Of a DNA stretch of 49,558 nucleotides, positions 39,233 through 48,857 are shown one piece after another (position 1 is the stretch's first letter; every line of letters starts with the position of its first letter). Below the pieces are notes generated by a model that did no database searches, had not been told where the DNA came from, and saw only the letters and a list, made by a program, of their open reading frames with translations. The DNA is from Wenzhouxiangella sp. (lineage in GTDB: Bacteria > Pseudomonadota > Gammaproteobacteria > Xanthomonadales > Wenzhouxiangellaceae): positions 1 to 49,558 of the forward strand of contig SLQY01000263.1 in assembly GCA_007131235.1 (NCBI GenBank), written 5' to 3'. A program made the position numbers and the translations under genes.

Positions 39233-41011
39233 ATGCGCAAGTTTCTCGGGGCAGGCATTTTGATTTCGATGCTTGCCGGCTGTGCAACGCAGCCGCAAGT
39301 GGATAGCGATCAGCAGCGGTCTGATACCGCGTCGACATCGGAAGAAGCCGGCCCGCCGCGGTCAGATGCGCCGTCGGATGAGCATAGCGACTCCCGTGTC
39401 ACGGTGCCGTTGGCCGAGGGCGGTGTCGATGCTGACTTGCTGTTTCATGTGCTAGCGGCCGAGCGGCTTGGCCGGGTGGGCGACTTCGAGGCAGCCATGG
39501 AACATCACCTGGAGGCCGCGCGCCTGGGCGACGACCCGGACCTGGCGCGCCAGGTGGTGAGTATGGCGCTCAACCTCGAAGACTGGTCTGCACTGGTCGA
39601 TGGCGCGGTGCGCTGGCAGGAGCTGGCGCCCGATGATCCCGGCCCGGGTCGTTTTCTTGCCTTGGGCTTGATCAACCTGGGCGAAACCGAGCGGGCCGCC
39701 GCCGTGCTCGCTGAGCGGCTTGCAGACAGTGATGAGCCTGGCCCGGCCTGGCGTGAGACGACCATGCTGCTTGCCGCGGCCGAACGCGAGGAAGATGCGA
39801 TGGCCGCCATGGATATCCTGGTCCGGGAGGCCGGTGAGGATATCGATGCGGGGCTGGTGCTCGAAAATCGCAGCCTGTTGTTGTGGCAGCTTGGCCAGAC
39901 CGATGAAGCGCTGGATCTGGCCTTGCAGGCTGCTGAACAGGGTGACAGCACTCGGCGTTGGGTGTGGGCCGCGCAGTTGGCCTCGGCGGCCGACGAGCAG
40001 GAGCTGGCCCTTTCTCACTACCAGCGGGCGCGCCGCATCGACCCGGAAGATGTCGGTCTGGCGCTGTCGGAAGCCGAGATCCTGCGTCAGCTCGATCGCC
40101 TCGACGAAGCCATTGCAAGCCTTTCACAGCTGCCTGAAGACAGCGAGTCGCTCTACAGCCTGGGCACTTACCAGTTTCAGGCCGGGCAGCTGGATGCTGC
40201 GCGAGAAACCTGGGACCGGCTGGCCGCGCTAGATGTTGTCGATGACAGGATGCAGCATGCGTTCCTGACCGGTTTCCTGGCCGAGTTGCTCGATCTCGAT
40301 GAGCAGGCGCTGAGCTGGTATGCCCAGGTCGACACGGGTCCCCGGGCTGATCGCGCGCGCCTGCGGCGTGCAGTCATTGAAGGCGAACGCGGCAACCTGG
40401 TCGTTGCCCGCAACCTGCTGCGCTCGGTTCGCATGGCCGGCGGCATGGAGTTGAGCGAGCAGGCCTGGTTGATCGAGGCTGACCTGCTGCGCGTTGCCGG
40501 ACGCGCCGAAGAGGCGGTCGACCTGCTGTCTGGTGCCCTGCGCGAGCGACCCGACAGCGTTGCGCTGCTCTACACACGCGGTATTTGCGCCGTGGCAATG
40601 GATGACCTGGAGTTGGCCGAACAGGACTTCCGGCGCATTCTCCAGATTGACGACGACAATGCAATGGCGCTGAACGCGCTGGGCTACACACTGACTGACC
40701 GAACTGATCGGCACCAGGAAGCCTATCGTCTGATTCGGCGCGCGCTGGCCCTTGAACCGGACTCGCCGGCAATACTGGATTCCATGGGCTGGGTTTATTT
40801 CCGCCTGGGCGAGCCGGAACAGGCCTTGCCCTACCTGGAGCAAGCGCTGGCCGGTGAGGACAACCCGGAAATTGCCGCCCACCTGGGCGAAGTCCTGTGG
40901 GTCCTGGGTCGCCAGGCAGAAGCAACTGAAGTCCTTTTCGATGCCCTGGAACGGTTTCCGGACGATGACTATCTGCTCGACACGTTGCGGCGCCTGGAAC
41001 TGGTGGAATGA
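39233..41011 (+). CDS. TPR-repeat lipoprotein
   Basis: Lipobox MRKFLGAGILISMLAGC; multiple TPR-like helices including MALNALGYTLTDRTDRHQEAYRLIRRALALEPDSPAILDSMGWVYFRLGEPEQALPYLEQAL. Confidence 0.9.
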   Translation: MRKFLGAGILISMLAGCATQPQVDSDQQRSDTASTSEEAGPPRSDAPSDEHSDSRVTVPLAEGGVDADLLFHVLAAERLGRVGDFEAAMEHHLEAARLGDDPDLARQVVSMALNLEDWSALVDGAVRWQELAPDDPGPGRFLALGLINLGETERAAAVLAERLADSDEPGPAWRETTMLLAAAEREEDAMAAMDILVREAGEDIDAGLVLENRSLLLWQLGQTDEALDLALQAAEQGDSTRRWVWAAQLASAADEQELALSHYQRARRIDPEDVGLALSEAEILRQLDRLDEAIASLSQLPEDSESLYSLGTYQFQAGQLDAARETWDRLAALDVVDDRMQHAFLTGFLAELLDLDEQALSWYAQVDTGPRADRARLRRAVIEGERGNLVVARNLLRSVRMAGGMELSEQAWLIEADLLRVAGRAEEAVDLLSGALRERPDSVALLYTRGICAVAMDDLELAEQDFRRILQIDDDNAMALNALGYTLTDRTDRHQEAYRLIRRALALEPDSPAILDSMGWVYFRLGEPEQALPYLEQALAGEDNPEIAAHLGEVLWVLGRQAEATEVLFDALERFPDDDYLLDTLRRLELVE

Positions 41012-41667
41012 ACGGAGCTGTGCTGCCGCGTCCTTTGTGCCTCGGCTCGGTGCGAGCGATTTTACTGCTTGTTCTCTGCGCCAGCCTGAGCGTTGGTTGC
41101 GCGGTTCGTGAGCAACGTGAAGCCGGCGCATGGCTGGATGACCGGGAGGCGTTGTTTGCCCGTCATTCAAGCTGGTCGGTCAGCGGCCGGATGGCACTGT
41201 CCGACGGCAATCGCGGCGGCTCCCTGGCCTTTGACTGGCGCGCCGAAGGCGATCGACACGAGGTGAACCTGCGCACCGTGGCCGGCGGTCGCCAGTGGCG
41301 GCTCAGTTTCGGCCCCGACGGTGCCATGCTGGAAGGCAGTGGCATTGAACGAATGTGGGCACTTGATCCAGACCCGCTGGTCGAGGCCGCCATTGGCTGG
41401 CCGGTGCCTGTGCGGGAAATGGCCTGGTGGATCAGAGGCTTGCCACCGCCGCATAGCCAGGCGGTGATGGCGTTTGCCAGCGATGGCGCACTGGCCCGCG
41501 TCGAAAGTGAACCATGGATCATGGTCTACCAGCGTTTCGAGCAAACCCAAGCAGCATTACTTCCCAGTCGCCTCCAGGCCGATAGTGACAACTATCGAGT
41601 CCGCCTGGTGTTGCGTGACTGGCAGTTGCGCGCTTCTCAAACCCATCCTGTTTCAAAGTCGTTATAA
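41008..41667 (+). CDS. lolB: Outer-membrane lipoprotein localisation factor LolB
   Basis: Lipobox LSVGC; WSVSGRMALSDGNRGGSLAFDWRAEGDRHEVNLRTVAGGRQWRLSFGPDGAMLEGS; syntenic upstream of tRNA-Gln and prs. Confidence 0.88.
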   Translation: MNGAVLPRPLCLGSVRAILLLVLCASLSVGCAVREQREAGAWLDDREALFARHSSWSVSGRMALSDGNRGGSLAFDWRAEGDRHEVNLRTVAGGRQWRLSFGPDGAMLEGSGIERMWALDPDPLVEAAIGWPVPVREMAWWIRGLPPPHSQAVMAFASDGALARVESEPWIMVYQRFEQTQAALLPSRLQADSDNYRVRLVLRDWQLRASQTHPVSKSL

Positions 41668-41668
41668 T
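41663..41668 (+). promoter_or_regulatory. Candidate -10 (TATAAT) for tRNA-Gln, overlapping the lolB stop codon
   Basis: CGTTATAATGCCGG ~62 nt upstream of the tRNA; -35 weak or unrecognised. Confidence 0.4.
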
Positions 41669-41730
41669 GCCGGCCTGAAACATGCGGATGCCACGGTGAA
41701 ATTCGGTATTCGCCAGATTTAGGTTTCTGC

Positions 41731-41807
41731 AGGGACGTCGCCAAGTTGGTTAAGGCACGGGGTTTTGATCCCCGCATTCGCAGGTTCGAGTCCTGCCGTC
41801 CCTGCCA
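41731..41807 (+). tRNA. tRNA-Gln (anticodon UUG), CCA encoded
   Basis: Acceptor AGGGACG/CGTCCCT, anticodon stem CGGGG-TTTTGAT-CCCCG (TTG at loop positions 3-5), T-arm GCAGG-TTCGAGT-CCTGC, terminal GCCA. Confidence 0.95.
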
Positions 41808-41848
41808 TTCTTCAAGCCCATGCCAGCTAAAGCGGATCAGGTGCCCAG

Positions 41849-42802
41849 TTGACTCAGTCCTCCCTGATGGTCTTTTCCGGAACCGCCAATCCGGAGCTCG
41901 CCCAGTCAATCGCCGAAACGCTTGGCGTACCGATGGGCCGAGCGAATGTCGGCCGCTTCAGCGACGGCGAAGTGATGGTCGAAATCATGGAAAACGTCCG
42001 CGGACGGGACACCTACCTGGTGCAACCGACCTGTCAGCCGGCGGCCGAGAACTTCATGGAAATGCTGGTCATGATAGACGCCCTGAAGCGTGCGTCGGCC
42101 TCGCGCGTCACCGCCATCATCCCGTATTTCGGCTACGCCCGCCAGGATCGCCGGCCGCGCTCGTCGAGGGTGCCGATCACGGCTAAGGTGGTCGCACGCA
42201 TGATCAGCGTGGTTGGTACTGACCGGGTCGTCACGGTTGATCTTCATGCCGACCAGATCCAGGGGTTTTTCGACGTGCCTGTCGACAACGTGTATGCCTC
42301 ACCGCTGACGCTGGCCGATATATGGAAGCACTACACTTCTGATGAAATCATCGTGGTTTCGCCCGACGTCGGCGGCGTGGTGCGGGCGCGCGCCATTGCC
42401 AAGCGTCTGGATGCGGACCTGGCCATCATCGACAAGCGGCGGCCGCGCGCCAATGAAGCCACGGTAATGAACCTGATTGGTGATGTCGAGGACAAGATCT
42501 GCGTGCTGGTGGACGACATGATCGATACTGCCGGAACGCTGTGCGCCGCCGCCGCTGCCTTGAAAGAAAAGGGTGCACGGCGGGTCGTCGCCTACTGTGT
42601 CCACCCGGTATTGTCGGGGCGGGCAATCGAGAACATCAGCCACTCCAAGCTTGACGAAATCGTCGTCACCGACACCATCCCGCTAAGCCAGGCAGCCCTC
42701 GACTGCGGCCGCATTCGCCAGCTCTCGGTCGCCCAGATGCTGGCCGAAACCATCCGCCGGATGTCGGAAGGAGAGTCGGTCAGTTCCTTGTATGTCGATT
42801 GA
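41849..42802 (+). CDS. prs: Ribose-phosphate pyrophosphokinase
   Basis: [107 protein letters not shown]. Confidence 0.97.
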   Translation: MTQSSLMVFSGTANPELAQSIAETLGVPMGRANVGRFSDGEVMVEIMENVRGRDTYLVQPTCQPAAENFMEMLVMIDALKRASASRVTAIIPYFGYARQDRRPRSSRVPITAKVVARMISVVGTDRVVTVDLHADQIQGFFDVPVDNVYASPLTLADIWKHYTSDEIIVVSPDVGGVVRARAIAKRLDADLAIIDKRRPRANEATVMNLIGDVEDKICVLVDDMIDTAGTLCAAAAALKEKGARRVVAYCVHPVLSGRAIENISHSKLDEIVVTDTIPLSQAALDCGRIRQLSVAQMLAETIRRMSEGESVSSLYVD

Positions 42803-42817
42803 AGCCGCGCGGCGAGG

Positions 42818-44197
42818 TCAGGAATAGCCTGTCCAAACCGCGACCATCAGCGCCAGGGCGCCGACCACCATCAGCTTCAGTATCAGCGGAAAGATGAACC
42901 GGAACCAGCGGTCGTAGGGGATGCCGGCCAAGCCGATGATGCCCATCAGAACCGGGTTGGTGGGCACAATCATGTTCATGAAGCCGTCGCCGAACTGGAA
43001 AGCCAGCACGGAAACCTGGCGGCTGACGCCGACTAGGTCGCCGATCGGGGCCATCAGCGGCATGGTGACGAATGCCTGGCCACTGCCTGACGGGATGAAC
43101 AGGTTGAGCACGCTCTGGATCAGCAGCATGCCGACGGCCGATATCCAGGCGGGCACCAGCGATAGCGGCGTGGCCATGGCATGGACGATCGTGTGCAGCA
43201 CCAACCCGTCTTCCAGCAGCAGCGCGATGGATCGGGCAAAGCCGATCAAGATGGCCGTGCCAGCCAGCTCGGCTGCGCCCTTGGAAAATGTTTCCGCCAA
43301 CTGATCCAGGCGCAGGCCTCCGATCAGCCCGGCGACGATAGCCAGACCAAGGAATACTGCGCCCAGTTCGACAAGGTACCAATCGTACCGGGCTATGCCA
43401 ACGACCAGGACAACCAGCGCCAGCAAGGTGGCCAGCAGCACCAGCGCTCGGCGCCAGTCAAGCGGCGGAGGCGTCGTCGCCTGCGGCGGCTGGGCGGCGG
43501 GTACATCAGCCACCAGGCTATGGGATGGATCCAGGCGTACACGACGGGCATAGGACCAGACATGATGAAAGCCCACGGCAAAGAACGGCAGCCATAGCAG
43601 CAGTCGGTAGCCCATGCCGGACCCGGGTTGCAGTTCCGCCACTTCCTGCGCCACCAGGAGCGTGAATGGGTTGATCACGGCGACCCCGTAGCCGATGCCG
43701 TAACCGACCACCATGATGCCGATAGCCGTAACGGTATCCATGCGCATGGCTACGCACAGCGCGATCAGGATGGCGGCGAACGGGATATATTCCTCGGCCA
43801 TGCCCAGCGTAGCTGAAGCAATACCGAAGGACGCCATGCCGATGAAGATCAGCAGGGCCGGTGCGTGGGCAAAGCGCTCGATAACCTTGCCGAGCAGGGC
43901 ATCAATGGCACCGGTGCGTCGAATCACGGCCAGTGCCCCGCCGATGATGAGGACGAAGAAAATGATCCCCTGGGCATCTGCCAGGGCCCGGGGCACCACC
44001 GTGAGCAAGGACCAGACCGGCAACCGGGGGGCTTCTTCCAGTGTTGTGTAGGTGCCCGGTACGACCATCTCGCGCCCGGCTTCGTTAGGCTCGGTCTGGA
44101 ATTCGCCGGCCGGCAGAATCCAGGTCAGGACCAGGGCCAGCATCATCATGCCGAACATGAGTACCAGCGTGTGTGGAACGCGGAAACGGTCCGGCAT
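42818..44197 (-). CDS. YfcC/DcuC-like integral membrane transporter (paralog 2)
   Basis: FRVPHTLVLMFGMMMLALVLTWILPAGEFQTEPNEAGR and IPSGSGQAFVTMPLMAPIGDLVGVSRQVSVLAFQFGDGFMNMIVPTNPVLMGIIGLAGI; clearly paralogous to 12722-14098. Confidence 0.88.
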   Translation of the reverse strand: MPDRFRVPHTLVLMFGMMMLALVLTWILPAGEFQTEPNEAGREMVVPGTYTTLEEAPRLPVWSLLTVVPRALADAQGIIFFVLIIGGALAVIRRTGAIDALLGKVIERFAHAPALLIFIGMASFGIASATLGMAEEYIPFAAILIALCVAMRMDTVTAIGIMVVGYGIGYGVAVINPFTLLVAQEVAELQPGSGMGYRLLLWLPFFAVGFHHVWSYARRVRLDPSHSLVADVPAAQPPQATTPPPLDWRRALVLLATLLALVVLVVGIARYDWYLVELGAVFLGLAIVAGLIGGLRLDQLAETFSKGAAELAGTAILIGFARSIALLLEDGLVLHTIVHAMATPLSLVPAWISAVGMLLIQSVLNLFIPSGSGQAFVTMPLMAPIGDLVGVSRQVSVLAFQFGDGFMNMIVPTNPVLMGIIGLAGIPYDRWFRFIFPLILKLMVVGALALMVAVWTGYS

Positions 44198-44292
44198 TTC
44201 GAGCTTCTCCCTGGCCGATGCCGATGGCGATCATGCAACCGGCGTAATGGATTCAGAGGCGCGGCGAAACAGCTCGCCGCGCCCGGGTATCG

Positions 44293-46269
44293 TCAGTTCC
44301 GGCCGTTGCGTTCCGGACCGATATTGCGATTGAAGAATGCCAGCATTTGCTCGGCCAGTTCGACTCGGTTGTCGACGCTGTAGAAGCCGTGTCCCTCTTC
44401 TTCCTTGAGCATCCACTCATAGGATTTGCCGATCCGGTCAAGCGATTCGCGGAGGCGGTGGGCGTGACCAACAACCACACGTACATCGGCACCGCCGTGG
44501 ACGATGAACAGATCGGCCTGGATCTGGTCAACGTTGTGAACCGGGGAGTTCTGGCGCAGGAACGACTCATCGTCGCCGACATGGGCCGAGAACCACTGCT
44601 CGCGTTGTTCGCGGCTACGTCGATCGCGCTGGCGGGACCAATCATTTCCGTCGCCGCTGCGGAACCAGGGCAGATCGTAGACGCCAACGATGGCAACCCC
44701 ACACTGGTACAGCTCGGGTTCGCGAATCACGCCCATCAAGGTGGCATAGCCACCGTAGCTGCCGCCGTGAATGCAGATGCGGTCCGGGTCGGCGATGCCT
44801 TGCTCGATTGCCCAGCGGGTAGCGTCGGTGACATCGTCCTGCATTTTGCCGCCCCATTCGCGCCGTCCCTTGCGAACGAAGTCCTGGCCCCGGTTGCCCG
44901 AGCCGCGGAAGTTGATCTGCAGGGTTGCATAGCCGTGCTGGGCAAAGAACTGGGCGTCGCGGCGGAAACCCCAGGTGTCGGCAACCCCAAACGGGCCGCC
45001 GTGAACTTCGACAAGCAGCGGAAGATTTTCTGTCTGGCCCGCCGGACGGGTCAGGAATCCGTGCAGTTCGACGCCGTCGCGAGCGGTAACCCGGATCGGC
45101 TCCATGGGTACCAGGTTTTCAACCGGTAGTTCCGGCATGGCCGCACTGATGAAACGGGCTTGCATGGTTTCCAGGTCGAACAGGAAGAATTCACCGGGGT
45201 TGCTGTCTCCGCGAACGAAAACAATGGCCCGGTTGCCATCTCGCGTAAACGATGTGATGCCGACGTCATTACCTGGAAAGGACAGGGCCAGTCGCTGCAG
45301 CAGGATTGCTTCATCGTTTTCAGCTGCATCTTCCAGGAACGTGTAGGTTGCCGGTCCTGACCTGGTCAACAAGCCCAGTACGCCGCCATCGGAACCGGTG
45401 ATGATTCCGCTGATGTCGACCTCACTGTCACGATGGAGCAGTTCCGTACGCTGGCTTGAGAAGTCATGGCGGAACAGGCCCAGAGTATCGCCTTCGGCCA
45501 CATCATGGTTACTCAGGAAGTACGCGCGAGAGTTGTCGGCAGAAAATCCGGCTGGTCGAACGGTGACTGGCTGACGCTTTGCATCCAATGGCAGTACCTG
45601 CCACTCGTCTCTGTGTCTGACATGCAGGTTCAACTCCGAGTCATCGAAAGTGCGACCTCTCTTGGCTTCCACAGCGACGCGCAATTCGCCACTGTTATCG
45701 GGAATCAGGGCGATAATGTCGCTGCTGGCCGGCTGATCTCCAACGTAGTTTCGGGTCCGTCTGAATGTGTTGATTCGATGAGCGCGCGGGGTACCGCCAT
45801 CTGCCCAGTGATAACGAGCCACCAGGATATTGTCGGGATCGTCGGGTAGCGGGTGCAAAAGCTGCACAAAACCGCCGTCGCCATCGTGCAGCTGCTCTCT
45901 TCTCGAGCCATCGACGTTGCCGGCATACATGCGTGAGGCGCGACCCATGTTGTCGAGGTAGCCGGTGACTTCGCCGACTGTCATCACCACGCGGATGTCA
46001 CTGCTCCACCAGAAATCGAAGACATGCTGGTTTTTACCGAGCCCGAATACCGCGGTCAGTTCCTGGCTGTCGAGGTTCATGATCGCCAGCTTGACTTCGC
46101 TGCCTTCGGGAAAGGTGAAAGCGACATGTTCACCGTCTGGCGCGATTTTCATGTTCGTCACTCGCGCGTCGTCGTAGAAAAGTCGCGTAGGTACCTGATC
46201 TCCCATGGCGGATAAACAGCCGGCAAGGAAAGTCAGAGCGAGAGATAGTTGAACCAGGCGATGCAGCAT
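44293..46269 (-). CDS. S9-family (prolyl oligopeptidase-like) secreted peptidase
   Basis: Signal-like N-terminus; CIHGGSYGGYATLMGVIREPELYQCGVAIVGVYDL; DLFIVHGGADVRVVVGHAHRLRESL; GHGFYSVDNRVEL. Confidence 0.94.
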   Translation of the reverse strand: MLHRLVQLSLALTFLAGCLSAMGDQVPTRLFYDDARVTNMKIAPDGEHVAFTFPEGSEVKLAIMNLDSQELTAVFGLGKNQHVFDFWWSSDIRVVMTVGEVTGYLDNMGRASRMYAGNVDGSRREQLHDGDGGFVQLLHPLPDDPDNILVARYHWADGGTPRAHRINTFRRTRNYVGDQPASSDIIALIPDNSGELRVAVEAKRGRTFDDSELNLHVRHRDEWQVLPLDAKRQPVTVRPAGFSADNSRAYFLSNHDVAEGDTLGLFRHDFSSQRTELLHRDSEVDISGIITGSDGGVLGLLTRSGPATYTFLEDAAENDEAILLQRLALSFPGNDVGITSFTRDGNRAIVFVRGDSNPGEFFLFDLETMQARFISAAMPELPVENLVPMEPIRVTARDGVELHGFLTRPAGQTENLPLLVEVHGGPFGVADTWGFRRDAQFFAQHGYATLQINFRGSGNRGQDFVRKGRREWGGKMQDDVTDATRWAIEQGIADPDRICIHGGSYGGYATLMGVIREPELYQCGVAIVGVYDLPWFRSGDGNDWSRQRDRRSREQREQWFSAHVGDDESFLRQNSPVHNVDQIQADLFIVHGGADVRVVVGHAHRLRESLDRIGKSYEWMLKEEEGHGFYSVDNRVELAEQMLAFFNRNIGPERNGRN

Positions 46270-46334
46270 GCGGTACTCCGTTGCATTTTTTGCGGATAAC
46301 TCCCGATTTTCGCAGATTGCAGGGGTGATGTCAG

Positions 46335-46405
46335 CCCCGACGGCTTACTATTCAGCCGGCAATCAATGGGATTGCCGGGTGAATGCCCGGCCGGTACGGT
46401 CGGGG
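46335..46405. other. Strong imperfect palindrome/stem-loop in the divergent S9 peptidase / Crp-like intergenic region
   Basis: Inner arms ATTCAGCCGGCAATC (46350-46364) / GATTGCCGGGTGAAT (46370-46384), 14/15 paired with 5-nt loop; outer CCCCGAC (46335-46341) / GTCGGGG (46399-46405). Confidence 0.8.
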
Positions 46406-46583
46406 TCGCAAAGCGCGAGCAACAAATAGCGTAGGAATTTCGTTGCCGGGTTGATATTGACCACGTAACCTGCTTGATTGCACGCTTCATGGATCGGTCG
46501 TGGTGGTTGGTGTCATGATCGTCATGGCCGCGCTCATGCTATCTTGGCGACTTTAAAAACTCAGCATTGTTGCAGGAGAATTC

Positions 46584-47057
46584 ATGAACGCCGATGACAT
46601 CAGCCGATACTTGGCCGACCACGACTTGTTTTCGGGGCTTGACGAGCAGCAGAGGACTTTTTTGGCTAACCATGCCACTGAGCGGCACTTTGATGACGGA
46701 ACGATCGTAAGTCGGCAGGGGACCGCCGCTGATCGCTTCTACATTGTCCTGGAAGGGGAGTTGACGGTACAGGTGCCGGCCATTGCCGGTCCCACCCTCG
46801 AGGTCACCCGTCTCGGTGTCAACCAGGTCCTCGGCTGGTCCTGGTTGATCGAGCCTTATCGCTGGCACTTCAATGCCCTGGCCCAGGGGCGTACGCGCGC
46901 GATCGAGTTTGATGGTCGGGCCATTCTGTCACGCTGTGAACAGGACGCCGAGTTTGGCTATGCGCTGTTCAAGCGTTTCTCCGCGCTGATGGGAAAGCGC
47001 CTGGAAGCCGCGCAGCGCAAGATGATGGACCAGTGGAGTCCTGCGGGTTTTGCCTGA
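46584..47057 (+). CDS. Cyclic-nucleotide-binding (Crp/Fnr sensor) domain protein without an HTH domain
   Basis: LFSGLDEQQRTFLANHATERHFDDGTIVSRQGTAADRFYIVLEGELTVQV; ends after the cNMP beta-roll and dimer helix, no C-terminal HTH. Confidence 0.85.
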   Translation: MNADDISRYLADHDLFSGLDEQQRTFLANHATERHFDDGTIVSRQGTAADRFYIVLEGELTVQVPAIAGPTLEVTRLGVNQVLGWSWLIEPYRWHFNALAQGRTRAIEFDGRAILSRCEQDAEFGYALFKRFSALMGKRLEAAQRKMMDQWSPAGFA

Positions 47058-47071
47058 GCATCGGTTTCCGG

Positions 47072-48262
47072 TCAGGCCGCCTGCCGACCAGACAGGCAGG
47101 CCTGGGTCAGCGCCTGGTCGAGGTCGTGCCAAAGGTCATCGAATTCTTCCAGGCCAACTGACAGGCGAAGCAGGCCAGCGCTGATGCCGCAGTCCTGGCG
47201 GTCTCCTTCTTCCATGACCCGGTGGGTCAGAGCCGCCGGATGCTGGATCAGGGAGTCGACGGAGCCGAGGCTGACCGCCGGCGTTATCAGCTGCACGCTG
47301 GCCATGACGGCAGCTGCAACGGCATGACCGCCGTCGATCTCGAAGGCTAGGACGCTGCCAGGGCCGCGCATCTGGCGATTCAGGGTGTCTTTGGCCTTGC
47401 CCTTGGCCAGCCCTGGGTAATGCACCGCGCTGACCCTGGGATCCTTGGACAGTCGATGCGCCAGGGCAACAGCGCCGGCCTGGGCTTGTTCGACCCGCAG
47501 CTTCAATGTGGGCATCGAGCGGTGCAGAAGATATGCCGCCCACGGGTGGAGCAGGGCGCCGGTGGCGATACGAACCTGGCGCAGGCGCTGAGCCATCTCA
47601 TCGGAGCAGGCCACCACCCCCGCCATGACATCGCCGTGCCCGCCGAGAAACTTGGTGGCCGAGTGCATGACCAGGGCTGCGCCTTGTTGCAGGGGACGCT
47701 GCAATACCGGGGTTGCGAAGGTTGAATCAACCAGCACTGGAACGCTTCGCGCCTGGCGCACCACCGCTTCGATATCGACCAGTTGCAAGGTGGGGTTGGC
47801 GGGCGTTTCGATCATGACCAGGGCCGTGTCGGACCGAATCGCGGCGCCAACCTCATCGGCGCTCACCCAGGTGACCTCGTTGCCCAGCAGTCCCGAGGCC
47901 AGCAGATGGTCGCTGGTGCCGTAAATCGGTCTGACCGCGACAACGTGCGTGCCGTGTTCTCGCAAGGCCAGCAAGCAGGCCGTCAGCGCTGCCATTCCGG
48001 AGCTGAAGGCCACGCCCGCCTCGGCACCTTCGGCTCGGGCAAGGCTTTGTTCCCAGCGGTCGACCGTGGGATTGAACAAACGGGCATACACCGGGTTGTC
48101 AGCCGCCTTGTGCCCTTCCACCAGCGCATCCAGGCTTGCCGTACCCTGGTCGAGATCGGGCAGGGGATAGGTAGTGGAAAGATCAACGGGCAGGGCATGC
48201 ACGCCGAGACGGCGCAGATCCTGGCGGCCAGCGTGGACGAGGTCGGTGTTTTTGATGCTCAT
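47072..48262 (-). CDS. Cys/Met-metabolism PLP-dependent enzyme (cystathionine gamma-synthase/lyase or methionine gamma-lyase family)
   Basis: [82 protein letters not shown] (PLP lysine). Confidence 0.92.
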   Translation of the reverse strand: MSIKNTDLVHAGRQDLRRLGVHALPVDLSTTYPLPDLDQGTASLDALVEGHKAADNPVYARLFNPTVDRWEQSLARAEGAEAGVAFSSGMAALTACLLALREHGTHVVAVRPIYGTSDHLLASGLLGNEVTWVSADEVGAAIRSDTALVMIETPANPTLQLVDIEAVVRQARSVPVLVDSTFATPVLQRPLQQGAALVMHSATKFLGGHGDVMAGVVACSDEMAQRLRQVRIATGALLHPWAAYLLHRSMPTLKLRVEQAQAGAVALAHRLSKDPRVSAVHYPGLAKGKAKDTLNRQMRGPGSVLAFEIDGGHAVAAAVMASVQLITPAVSLGSVDSLIQHPAALTHRVMEEGDRQDCGISAGLLRLSVGLEEFDDLWHDLDQALTQACLSGRQAA

Positions 48263-48354
48263 GGGCTAGGTTCATTCGGTAATATAGCGCCATGATAAAA
48301 GAATGTTCCTTCATGCTTGGCTGTGCCGTAAATAATTTGGTGGAGGGGTAAATC

Positions 48355-48831
48355 ATGCGCCTGGATCCGACAGATATTCAGATCATTCGCTGGCTGCGAA
48401 AGAATGCTCGGATATCGAACAAGGAGTTGGCCGCCAAGGTTGGCCTGGCACCCTCATCCTGTCTTGAGCGAGTGCGTCGATTGCGGATTTCCCGGGTGCT
48501 GACCGGCTACCACGCCGATGTGGATCCTGACGCCGTTGGCATCGGATTACAGGCTATGGTTGCTGTTCGCCTGACCCGACACGCCCGGAGCGAAGTCGAA
48601 TCCTTTCAAGGCCATCTCGAGTCACTGGCCGAAGTGGTGACGATTTTTCATGTGGCCGGCGCCAACGATTACCTGGTTCACGTGGCCGTGCGCGATGCAT
48701 CGCACTTGCGCGAGCTGGCCCTGTCGGCCTTTACCGAGCGGCCAGAGGTTGCCCATATCGAAACCCAGCTGATCTTTCAGCACACACGCAACCATGAACT
48801 GCCGGTCTACCTGGCCTATGAAGAGGATTGA
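48355..48831 (+). CDS. Lrp/AsnC-family transcriptional regulator
   Basis: LDPTDIQIIRWLRKNARISNKELAAKVGLAPSSCLERVRRLRISRVLTGYHADVDPDAVG; divergent from the PLP enzyme. Confidence 0.95.
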   Translation: MRLDPTDIQIIRWLRKNARISNKELAAKVGLAPSSCLERVRRLRISRVLTGYHADVDPDAVGIGLQAMVAVRLTRHARSEVESFQGHLESLAEVVTIFHVAGANDYLVHVAVRDASHLRELALSAFTERPEVAHIETQLIFQHTRNHELPVYLAYEED

Positions 48832-48857
48832 GATTGTTTTCCGAAGCGGCCTTTGCT

